From positions 1,860,001 to 1,924,000 of the forward strand of contig NW_026611593.1 of the NCBI RefSeq assembly GCF_028502605.1: DNA of 64,000 nucleotides. Direction: 5' to 3'. The stretch's first letter is position 1. Each line of letters starts with the position of its first letter. The notes beneath the pieces were generated by a model that had not been told where the DNA came from, made no database searches, and was given only the letters and a program-made list of their open reading frames with translations. The position numbers were made by a program, and so were the translations under genes. Of this stretch, positions 1 to 10,248 are shown in pieces. This stretch comes from Trichoderma breve. Lineage: Eukaryota > Ascomycota > Sordariomycetes > Hypocreales > Hypocreaceae.

Positions 1-1296
1 TTCCAAAATCGAGGCATAGGCGTTGCAGGCGGAGGGAACAAGAGCTCCAAGGCACATCATACTTTGGAAACGCGAGATGGGCGGTGGTTTGGAGAGATCG
101 AACATATCCTGGTAACATTGAGCACAGTTGAGGGTATCGTGCGCAATTTTGGTAGCCTCGCGGGCGACACGCATGGCAGACAAGACATCGGACGGAAGGC
201 GATTCAGGGAGCCCAGCGCCATGGAGAGCGAGGTGAGGCAGTCGCAGGAGCTGGTAGGATGTGGCCTCGCTTGTCCCAGTTCCGGCGACGTCGTGTCTGT
301 GCCAGTCGAGCCCAACGGTTCAAAGCAATTGGAGGAGTGTGTGCTGGGACTAGGCTCGCTGGGTGTCGGAGGCTGTAGATATTGAGAAACCATGTATCTC
401 TGTAGAGACTCGTTGAGGTCTTTGGACATGGTGTCTGTCTCGTCAAAGCTGATACCCTCGAGCGGATCAGCCTGGCCCATGTTCATAACAGGCATCCCCA
501 TACCATCAAACAGCCCTTGACTGTCTCGAGAGAAGTAGGAATATGCTGCATTGTCGTCCATCCCAAACAGATAAGAATTGCTTGAGTCATAGTCAGGCAG
601 CAGATCAAGGTAAGAGGTGTCCGATGGCAGAGACTGGCTCAGGAGGTCCAGAGCATGGTCTGTCAGCTCGGTCGACGGCAGAGGCTGTTGGTGGTGATTA
701 TGATGGTGAGCAGTGGCATTGTGTAGGTGGTGTTGATGATGATGATGATGATTATGTTGATGGTGTTGATGGTGGTGGTGATGGCCTGCATCGCCATACG
801 AAGCAGTTGCCACGACATCACCCTCAGCCAGGAGAGAAGACGAATGAGAAACCGTGGTTGGAACTGAGGCCGGAGGGAGGGGAACAGCAGCAGGTGGAGC
901 GACAGAAGCAATGGAAGAAGCAGGAGCAGAGCCCAACAAGGACGCCGACTGAGCAGCGGTCACAGGCACGGATGTAGAAACAGTAGATGAAGCCGTGTTC
1001 TCTGGGGGATGTCGTCGCTTTCGGGGACGACCCATGGGCTTCTGGGGTGAGTAGACGCAGTTGATGCCCTCTTTCTGGCAGCGCAGGCAGCCACCGGGCT
1101 CCTTGGAGCAAGCGATCTTGCGGAAACCTAGACAACAGACTACAATCAGAATCAAAGTCTCCGGAACCCTTGGCCCGCTTCCCAAGCCCGCGGACTCGGG
1201 AGCGTGCACATTTTCTCACGGGGACTCACGGCACTCGTCGCAGGCCCGATGCTTCTGTGGGCCAGCCGGCGCGGCCAGGGCATTTCCGGGAGCCAT
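1..1296 (-). CDS. Zn2Cys6 transcription factor, AflR-type (partial, runs off left edge)
   Basis: Predicted nuclear, DNA-binding regulator. Two exons are visible: 1296-1230 and 1127-1. They are separated by a 102-nt intron with a GTGAGT donor and a CTAG acceptor that splits the codon just after the second Cys. The 398 visible codons are open to the edge. Residues 19-46 form a zinc binuclear cluster of spacing C-x2-C-x6-C-x6-C-x2-C-x6-C (CDEC, then C29, C36, C39, C46), followed by a basic GRPRKRR stretch that resembles an AT-hook or nuclear signal. A His/Gln/Asn-rich tract is encoded at about 690-790. The C-terminal visible part (about 1-300) contains a CDCL motif and helical leucine pattern typical of the aflatoxin-regulator (AflR) domain family, whose members often control secondary-metabolite clusters. 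The start ATG is the first in frame ahead of the cluster. The target genes cannot be told from this window. Confidence 0.88.
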
Positions 1297-3209
1297 GGCC
1301 GGGACGTCGACAGCGGGAATGCGAGTCGAGTACAAGGCGCGTACGAAGTACAAGGACGCAGTACGACTCCGGCTCAGTGGGAGATTCTGCGACTGGGAGC
1401 TGATAGGCAGGGCTTAGGCAGAGGGGGGGAGAGAATCGCAGGCCGTTGACTTGTCGGGGTTCCAAAAGTCTCCGAGAAGGCTACGCAAAATTGCCGGTTG
1501 GGGCGCACGAAACAAAAGGCAGCATCAGGAATAAGCAGCAGAGGCAAGGAATAGGAGCTGCGCGCACGGCGTGGCAGCACACATTGGCTCAGCAGCAGCG
1601 CATTTCGCACAGAGGATTTTCGATGCAGGTGGGAGAAACAAGTGAGGCTGCGAGGAGGCCAGACCACATGGAAGAGTCAAGGCTGGGACCAACGGCAGAA
1701 CTGGGAATCCCACCCAGGCCTTACCTTATCAATTATCAACATGACCCAGATCCTCGTCTTATCCACAAGGTACCCGCGCAGCTGGGGTGACATCCAGGCG
1801 ACAGGACCTGCAAGTAGCTGGAATGCCGCGGACCAACGAGCATCTGTGCTGTGCTGGGCTGGGCTGCTGCTGCCTCGCTCGGGGAACCTGGATGGCCCAG
1901 AATGCGCACCAAGCGCCAAGGTACCGAGCAAGTATTCCTTGCCTGGCAATACCCAACCAACTGACTGGCCAGCCTTGGTTTGTCAGCGGAATATCGAATC
2001 ACAGGAAGAGCGACGAAACTTGCTTGGGCTCCGGCCAGCCAGAAGAGGCCAGAGGTTTTGCGGGCGGAATTACGGAGACGTCGGAGACGGTGCAGCGGTC
2101 AAGGCCGAGAAGTTCTGAGCATCAAAATTACATAACCTAGGGCAAGAAGCTGGTCGCTAAACAGTAGGCATTTATAAGCGCTATAGTGTACACCTACTCC
2201 GTACAGTAATTATTGGAAGTGTCAGAAACCATGATTACCTGACAGGGCTGCTGGAGGATGGGAGGGTAGCACGCTTGGGACGGTTCAGGAAAAAGGTAGG
2301 GCCATGGGGGCGTGTTGGTTCCGCATTCAATGGTTAATTCAGACCCATAAATGCGGCGGATGAGCGACCCGGGGATGGTACAGTGTTGGCGTTGTGTTTG
2401 GTAGGGCAGAGCTACTGCTAGATGAGGTCTAACGGCTACCTAGTCTGGGTTGGAGGTGGGGAGACGAGATGGTGGTTGATGATGTCGGGGGTTTCCACAG
2501 AGGCGATATACACATTGCATCCCGCCGGAGCTTTGTGGGATAGTGCTGTGGGTTGAGAGTAGCAGGATAGAATATATGCATATCATTCATTAAGAAAGAC
2601 TTGATGCCAAAACGATGTACGATGCTGGGCATTCAGTCACTTTCCAGACTTCGGAGGTTTGCGCGCGTTACGTTGGGGCTGCCTTCAGCCTTGAGATGTC
2701 ATCCATCGTCAACCTTGTCCTGCTCCACAGCATCTGTCGACCCGGCTGTTGGTTATATTCGGCAATACTGATAGCTCAACGGCATGTACTTTATGTCATC
2801 AAACTGTTGCTATCCGAAGTAGTCAACAGAACTGAGATATATACCAAAACGCAGTTGTCATCATTGGCAAACAACACCTTGTTTCTATATGGGATATATG
2901 GGTCATGTGCCATCTCTGAGTCTCTGCGACATGCCTTGACAATGAACAATTAATCCAATCCAGTTTTTCAACACATAAGCATACGAGGATGCTAACTAGA
3001 AAGAATCTTAGTTGAAATCGGCACTCTGCATGACACTCTGCTGCCATCCGATACTAAATCTCCCATCTCCCCAACATTCGCCTATCAGCAGCATCGCTAA
3101 CATCGCACAGACAACACCCACCCGTGCCACCTGTCAGCTCCAGCTGCTTATACCTACTGTACTCCGTCAGAGGCCTTTATAAGCTACAATACAAACAATC
3201 TCTTGCAAC
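1297..3209. other. Intergenic region upstream of the Zn2Cys6 gene
   Basis: About 1.9 kb with no supportable protein gene. Its left part should hold the promoter and 5' UTR of the leftward transcription-factor gene. The short ORFs in several frames have no recognisable motif. The right part, from about 2150, is more A+T-rich. Confidence 0.6.
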
Positions 3210-3334
3210 TCGGACGTGGGGTAGTAGTGAACCTGCTCCCCTCCCAAGGGAGAGAGTGAGTGCCGCAGCTGTCAACTGCTCAGAAATGCTTGCTAACAAT
3301 GTCAACAGCCCGGGTGCAAATCCCGGCGTTCGAA
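3210..3334 (+). tRNA. tRNA-Gly(CCC)-like gene interrupted by a spliceosomal-type intron in the variable loop
   Basis: If 3256-3308 is removed, the remaining 72 nt fold into a full cloverleaf. The acceptor stem is 3210-3216 with 3327-3333 (7 pairs, one G-T). The D stem is 3219-3222 with 3231-3234. The anticodon stem is 3236-3240 with 3248-3252 (5 pairs) around loop CTCCCAA, anticodon CCC. The T stem is 3310-3314 with 3322-3326 (5 pairs). The discriminator is A3334. The 53-nt insert starts GTGAGT, has a perfect TGCTAAC branch site (3291-3297) and ends CAG. It sits after three variable-loop bases, not at the usual 37/38 intron site. A T6 run (3351-3356) could end Pol III transcription. Oddities: the D loop lacks the G18-G19 pair, and the T loop is TGCAAAT instead of TTCNANT, so box B is weakened. 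It may be a divergent gene or a tRNA pseudogene; whether it is expressed or spliced is unknown. Confidence 0.7.
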
Positions 3335-3350
3335 ATGCGAATGCGCCTTC

Positions 3351-3356
3351 TTTTTT
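3351..3356 (+). terminator. Candidate RNA polymerase III terminator of the tRNA-Gly-like gene
   Basis: A run of six T lies 16 nt after the discriminator base of the tRNA-Gly-like gene, and a second run of seven T follows at 3361-3367. Runs of four or more T on the coding strand normally end Pol III transcription. Confidence 0.55.
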
Positions 3357-4367
3357 GGTGTTTTTTTATATCCTTTTCTTTTTTGCTTGGTATTTGAGCC
3401 ACCAGGCACTTGAGAGAGTGGTTGATGAATCATGGATGACAACTCTATGATCTCTAGCATGCCTCCACTAGCCTGAATTGGTATCAGATACTGCTAGCAG
3501 ATTATAGCATATATGGAATGGCTGATCTAGTGGTATTCTAGCGTATGTATTTCTTTTGCCTCTTTGTTGTCAGCATTACCGTAGTTGTTGCTCCAGAAGC
3601 TGTATCGTGGAGACAGATCGACGTTGACGTTGTCCACCAATACAGTACAACTCAACCAACTCGTTGCTACATTGATAATTGCCAAGGAATAAACTGATAT
3701 CAAGCTTAATTCAGAAAAAGAAATGCTCTACAATACCGATACACGGCTTTCGAGTATATCCCAGAGGGCTTTCAAACAAAAGTGAAAAAGTGAAAAATCA
3801 AGGGTCGCTGCAGGGTAGCATCTCAGAGGGGGAGATTTAGCTCGTACAGGGATCATGCTTCTCCAACTCCAGACAAACAATCACTTCTCACCAAGATCGA
3901 TGATTAGCGTCGCCACCCTTGTAGCTCCATTGCCGAATGCCTGCTTTAATTTCCAAATGCTGCAGACCTTTCTCCCGATAGGTCGATATCCTCCGTGTTG
4001 TCCAGCAGCTTCATATACGATTGCCAGGTGCACTCTTCCTTAGCGACGCCACGAGAATTCGGAGAAAACAAGGCGACTGAACCTGTCACCAGACCGCCTG
4101 TCTCTGCTTAACCAGCCACTAAGACCCAGAAGTCGCATGGCTTGAGCAAACATAACAACGTGGTCGGGTCTAAAGTCTCACATGCGGCTGGGCTGAAGCA
4201 ACTCGTGTTTTTGCGCATCATGATCAAGGCCAGGCGGACGCCCATCGGCTGACCAGAGACGAACTGCTCATTGGTGTCATTTGCGCTGCATTCACTACAC
4301 GACACATTCGGAAGAGAAAAGAAAAAGGATATAGATAAAGGAAGCAACTGGGAACCAAAAACACGCC
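3357..4367. other. Intergenic region upstream of the acyltransferase gene
   Basis: About 1 kb, A+T-rich in its left half. It should contain the promoter and leader of the rightward wax-synthase-type gene. No ORF here shows a recognisable domain. Confidence 0.55.
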
Positions 4368-6123
4368 ATGGAGCCGCCAAATATCGACGACATCGTGGCC
4401 AAAATGCCCATCCAAGGCCTAAGCTACGGTGTCCGGACCGCGTACGGCGACACCTTCAGGCTCGCCGTCGCCAACGGCACCGCGAAGCCCCTGCTTTTAC
4501 CCTGGTGTTTGCTTGGCCCGTTCATTGTACCAGCACTGTGGTTGGCTGTTCCGCATAAGCGCCGGATGTGGTTCTATCATACGCGATGGCTGGCAATGGC
4601 GTTTATCGTATGGTTCAATGTCTATCATTTGCGGTATGCTTCAAGCACGAATATGGCGTGCGCGTATGCGGCTGGGCTGGCAGCGACTTGGGGGACCGTC
4701 TTGAGCTTGAACCTGCTTATCTGGACGAGGCCGCAGTTTGACGCGGCTAGAGTGCTGAGGATTAAGAAAGATCCTGACTTGGTAAAGGTTGCAAGCGGTG
4801 AGGCGGACGACTGTCTTGGACAGGAGGCGGTGGACGCTGAAGTCACAGGCCATGACGGCCAGGGAGAGAGCATAAAAGCAAACGGAGATGGAAATGGAAA
4901 TGAGCTTCGAACGCGAAAGAAGCTGCCGAAGAGCTTGAAATCACAGGCCAAGCAACAACAGGAGGAATTTGAGTACATCTGGGAGCCTTACCCAGAGGGA
5001 GGCTTTTTTGAGCGGCTGGCATGGTCCACGGATCTCATACTTAGCTTCCGATGCGCTGGTGAGTAGCATTCTTGACAGTTGATATTTGTTATGACAATGA
5101 CTGACTAATTGGTCCATTTTGAAAGGTTGGAATTGGTCCGTCGCATCCCTCCCGCGGCCTACAATCCCCTCTCAAATCTCCCACGGTGACAAAGTCGACA
5201 TGGACTCGATACCAACGGTCAGCAGAAGCGGATATAAGTGTTATCTAATACAGGCCGAGTTTGTTCGCGACCGTCTCATCAAAGTCGTCGTTCTCTACTT
5301 CGTTCTAGACTTCCTCTCCGTATACATGGTGAAAGACCCTTACTTCATCCTCGGGCCCGACCACCAAAATTACGTGCTTCCGCCTCACCTCCAAGGAATA
5401 CCCCCGTGGCTTCTCCTCGCTTATAGGGAAGTCTTTTGTCTTGCTGGCGTGTACGCTGCTATTGAGGCCGTTTTTGCTGTGTCCGACCTGGCGCAGTACT
5501 GGATGGCCAACCGCTTCTATCCTTCTCGGGCAGTTTTGTTCCAGTTTGCTTCGACTTTTGGCTCTTTTGGACAGGTCCTCGACCGTGGTCTCGCCGGATG
5601 GTGGGGCAGCATGTGGCATCAGACGTTCCGCATGCAGTTTGCCGCTCCAGTAACATATCTCTTTCGAGAGGGATATTTGAGAAGAGGCACGCAGCTCGCT
5701 TCCCTGCTGGCTATTCTCATATCCTTTTTGCAGTCTGGGATCCTACATGCCTCGGGCAGCCTTACGTCCGTGCCAAAGACGAAGCCTTGGAGGGCACCAG
5801 TCTTCTTTCTTCTTCAGGCGACGGGCATTGTGCTCCAGCAATGCGTGGTGTGGCTCTTCGGGGCGTACTTGCCACGACCGCCGCGGGTTGTGTCTCGGAC
5901 TGTAAATCTTCTCTTTGCGCTTGTGTGGCTGTACTTTACGGCGCCCCTTTTCATTGACGACCTTTCTTCGACGGGGCTGTGGCTGGTTGAGCCGGTTCCC
6001 GTATCGCTGTTTCGGTTTCTGGGATTTGGACATGAGGGAGATCACTGGTGGCGTTGGGATTGGGATCATTTGCCTAAGTTATACATTGGAGAGACGTGGT
6101 GGCAGACTGGAATAGCATTGTAG
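4368..6123 (+). CDS. Wax-synthase-domain membrane O-acyltransferase
   Basis: Predicted integral-membrane acyltransferase of the wax synthase/MBOAT-like family. Fungal members often acetylate or acylate terpenoid and other secondary metabolites. Exons are 4368-5058 and 5126-6123, joined over a 67-nt intron (GTGAGT, CTAAT branch, AAAG acceptor), giving 562 aa. The N-terminal 115 residues contain several hydrophobic helices. A charged, low-complexity loop follows at about residues 135-205. The C-terminal half holds further membrane helices and the family signature: WWGSMWHQTFR with His395, and a second conserved His438 in SGILHA. The gene is convergent with TERT, with only 168 bp between stop codons. 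The Zn2Cys6 regulator lies 3 kb to the left, a combination compatible with a metabolite-cluster border, though no core biosynthetic enzyme is visible. The acyl donor and acceptor cannot be inferred. Confidence 0.88.
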
Positions 6124-6291
6124 ATGGCATGTATCATACTTTTTGGGTTCAATCTCCTCGTGGGAAGGCTTACATGGAACGGATAGATAAGATACTTGGA
6201 TAGATGAACGTTGAATTTATGATTTGTATAATAGTGTATATAGCTCTTAATTAATCGCCTTTCTACATTTTACTAAAAGAAGTTTCGTAAT

Positions 6292-9200
6292 TCATTTCGT
6301 CGTAGCAAGACGAGCAGTTTCCTCTTTCAACCATGCAATCACCTCGCCATACCCAGCCTGTCGTCGACTCAACACTTGCAGAAACGCAGAATACCCGGTG
6401 CTTGAAGCTGTTAGCCCACATATCACCGGCTATAGAACTTTCAAACTTACGCAATAACCTGCGCCTTGCGAATCTCGCAGGCATATTTCTCGAACCGCTT
6501 CTTCCTCCACTTACTCGTCAAGATTAGGAATGCGATGTCCACCACTTTTTTAATAGTCCCTGCGGTAAGAGAATAGTCAGCACCTAATAATCCTCCACTT
6601 AATGATTCGAAATACTCACCGATGATTAAATTCACTGAGAGTCGCGTAGACACAGACAAACATCGCAGATAAGCCCACATCTTGAGCGCAGTCTCGGAGA
6701 ATGCGCCGCGCAAAGAACCAAGAACAGTATCGACCGAGTTGTGTTCCGTATCGAAAAACATGAGATGAGACTGGTATTTGAACGAGTCTATACACAGTTT
6801 CATTATGTCAGCGTGCTTAGAGAGTATATGTATGAGATGGGGAAGAGGGTAGTACTGACTGAGCACTTTACGCTGAAAATTCTGGCCTGGAGATCGTCCG
6901 AAATCAACGGTAATGGACGTTGATATATCTGTAATGGATGCGTATCGTCAGCTAGAACTCAAGATGCACCAGACCCGGCAGGTTTGCAAATGCTACCACG
7001 TACCAATATTCTTGTTCGGACGATGATCTTTTGTAATCTCCAAGGTTTTACAGTCGATAAAGGTGCCACAATAGGGAAACTTGTCATAACTGCCAAGTTT
7101 TCGCACGCTCTCGCCTTCAACATGCATGTCAAAGTTGACGAGCGTTTTGTCGTGGCCCACTTCTACGCCATACTCAGGAAGGCCCTGGTGCATAGTCTCG
7201 ACGAACCGAATAGCCTTCTCTTTGTCTAACGTAATGAGCAAGAAATCATCAGTGAGCCTCAGCAGAAGGCAGTCTGGCCCGTCCAGAAAGTCCAGGTGCT
7301 GAGCTTCTAGGTCGGCGTAGAAGTAGTTGCACAAAAATGTTGACAAAATGGAACCTTGAGGGATGCCCTTTTTTTGTCGGTAGTATTTTTTTCCAATTTT
7401 GACAATGTTACGCCCGACATGTTCGGATAACAGAGCCAACAGGCTGCGTGTTTCGTGACTCTGGAAAGCCGCACTGTCGACGAAGACGGTATTCTTCTTC
7501 TTGCTTCCCATCCCGTTTTCCAGCCGGCTGAGAAACGAGGTCGGTTCACTCTGGGGTACGGCCGTGGAGTGCCATCGGCGAACGGGTTTGGATGGCCCGG
7601 CCCCTTCTGTGAGACCCAATCGCTCGCCTGGTTTCACCTCTGCATGCTTTGTTATGATGTACCGAGCTTGGCTGGGAACTGAGCGCATCAAGTTAAGAAC
7701 CGACGACTGAGGTATTGTGTCAAAGGCAGCTTTAACGTCCAATTTAGCGAAATAGAAGTTGCGCTGGCTATTTGGCATCAAAGATTCCTTGAACGATTTA
7801 AGGCGCTCGTAAATGTCCCCAACAGCGAAAAGAGTTGATCCCAGCTTAGATGGATTCGTCAACTGCGTTTGGTCAGCCTCAGTTAAACCTACACGCACCA
7901 TGTGCTTTCAAAAGGGGAAGAGAAAGAGCCTGCTCATAATACGTACCGTCTCAAACTTCAATGCAGCGTGGATGGGCTTGAGAACGGAGTTGATGCTGGG
8001 GCCAAGCCATCTGGAACCCTTCATTTGCCTGCGTCTGAGATTCATAATGGGACGTAGCTTGGTGCCCTTGGGCAATAACCTTAACTGACTGAAGCCTAGC
8101 CGCCTAGAATCTAGAATCCGCGTCGCTTCATTCAGCTTGACTTCTTCAAACATTCCTTCCCTGAGGCTCAACATCGATGGCTCTGCTACTAGCCTCCAAA
8201 CGTCATGGCGAAAATAAAAAACTTGGGACCGATGTGTGTTAGAATCCGTAACGTAGAAATTGCTTCGAATCAGGGGTATCAAAAGCGAATCAAAAACATA
8301 ATAAAGAAATTCGTGAAATATTTCATATCGTCTTTTTATATCCGTCGGGCTAGTTTTTTGCCCTTCGCAGGCGGGAGGAACCAGCCAAGCAAGCTCCGTG
8401 ACCTAAATCTCTCATGAGCAAATATCACAAATTACGCCTTTCTTCAGGACTCTACCAACCTTGAAATCTTGTGCAATCTCATGTAGTGAAATCATTTCAA
8501 ACCGCCGAAGCTTGATAAAATGGTCTACTTTGCGGAGAAACACAATTCTGTTATGGCAGTTCTTTTCACTACCCCAGAAGTTGTCTGGGATAATCTTTGA
8601 AAGTGCAGCTTGGCAGAAAGCCGATACGCAGGCGACGGGGCATGCCAGCTCCACGACGGATTTATACTCGGGGAGCACCGAAGTATCCGCATGATAGCGG
8701 CGTGCGTGCCGTTTGGCTTGAGATTCAGTGGCTTGGGTCGCTCGATCTGGAAGTGGAACTGGGTTGGTTGATGAGTCTAAAGTTTCAGTCTGCTTTTTCC
8801 TACCATGAGATCCATCGAGGAATGTTGGACAGTAGTGTCTGAGAAGCTCAAAGTAAGAACACCGGGCATGGAGAATCTGTAAACGCTGCACGAGGTCTCT
8901 GGTAGAGCCCCTTAGTCGTTTGGGCAACTTTGGTAACGATTTCTCAGGAAAGCCTTTACTGGCTCTCATTTTCTTGGCGATTTCATCTTCACGAAGGGTG
9001 TAATCGTGAAACTTTTGAGCTGTCTGATTCGCATCAATAGCAGAGGTGAAGACGTTGTGTAAGCCGAACTGGCGGGGGAAAATGTACATCATGAGTTTGA
9101 TCGTATGTGCCTCGTTTTGCTGTCGAATATTGATCGACTTCTGGCTATCTGCATCAGCGCCAGAGACCTCTCTAGAATAGGGATGGCGATTTAACGCATC

Positions 9201-10248
9201 TACCCATGCTTAGCAATCATCTCCAAGGTTATATCAGTAAACAGTTTGACAAACGGATATGCTTGAACCCTGCTTGAACCAGGCCCTTTGTAGTTGTAGC
9301 CGGCTTTGCGTAGAAGATCCTACTGCGAACAATGGTAATGTCTGAGGGTTTGCGTATCTGAGGCTTCGACTTATGGCCCAGCGATATGGCATCCAGCTCG
9401 GATAGGGGGATACCTTACGGGCAATGGTCAGCAAAGAGTATACAAAGATCCTATAAGCATCTTCTACCTACCAGTAAGCTGAAGGTAGTTGTCGAGGCCT
9501 GCATCAACTTTGAGAAATACAGAGCACTCTGATAGCAGGTTGATCATTACTCTTTCACCGGCCTGGCCTAGGAGGGCCAAGAGCTGGGGCCATGGAGCCT
9601 CTCTAAGGGCCATGACATGGAAGTTGGGATAGAGGCTGAATAGTCCTGTTCCGGGGATAGTTGATCTAACGGGTTGATCGTCTCTGACATTTCTACGAAA
9701 GCCATCGCATAGGATGTGCTTGGGCCAAGGTCCTCTCTCTCTTGTAAACAGCCGCCAGATGACAAAATCAATAATCTACATTGGGATACTTAGCCTCGTT
9801 CGTGCTATTACTCGTAGTTGCAGTCGGGGAGACAGTGACAGACCTCAGATTGTTTGGCAATCGATGCAGCTATTCCGTTAGATATAGTCACATTTGATTC
9901 ATCTGCTTTCTGGGAGAAGGACAGCCACTGCTGCCATGTAGCTTCCTCTGAGTCGGATTTTGTACTTGTCGAAGCACTGGTGCCAACCAAGGTTGAGTCA
10001 AGGACATGGACAAGCTGTTTCTCTATGGCACTGGCATCTACGCCGGATCCTAAGGCTGCAATCTTCTTCCGCCTAATCTTTGAGGTATCAGGAAGGCTGG
10101 ACAGCACATGCTCCCTTAGTGTGCTTACGACGGGATAGTGCTGCAGCAGTAAATCTTTCTTCACGGGGGTTTGATGCTTGGATGAGGCAAGATTCTGGTT
10201 GCCTGGCGCGTCGTTTGTGCCGCGCTTCCTTTTCTTGCCTCGAGGCAT
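6292..10248 (-). CDS. TERT: Telomerase reverse transcriptase catalytic subunit
   Basis: Copies the telomerase RNA template onto chromosome ends. I assemble ten exons: 10248-9844, 9775-9472, 9413-9255, 9208-8460, 8402-7947, 7862-7004, 6928-6860, 6787-6620, 6559-6451 and 6400-6292. They total 3387 nt (1128 aa plus stop) with all phases consistent. The N-terminal part carries the fungal pattern LRRKKIAALG-like (as IRRKKIAALG) and the GQ-type RSRIFYAKPA block. The RNA-binding domain has the CP/QFP region and the T motif IFPRQFGLHNVFTS near residue 333. RT motifs follow: motif 1 IPLIRSNFY (581), motif 2 around 647-662, motif A LDVKAAFD (Asp733), motif B' KKGIPQGS (855), catalytic DD896-897 in motif C, and motif E with YCG (956). 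The start ATG opens a basic MPRGKKRKRG segment. Donors GTCTGT, GTTTGT and GTTGGT are non-consensus but preserve the conserved family alignment. Confidence 0.95.
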
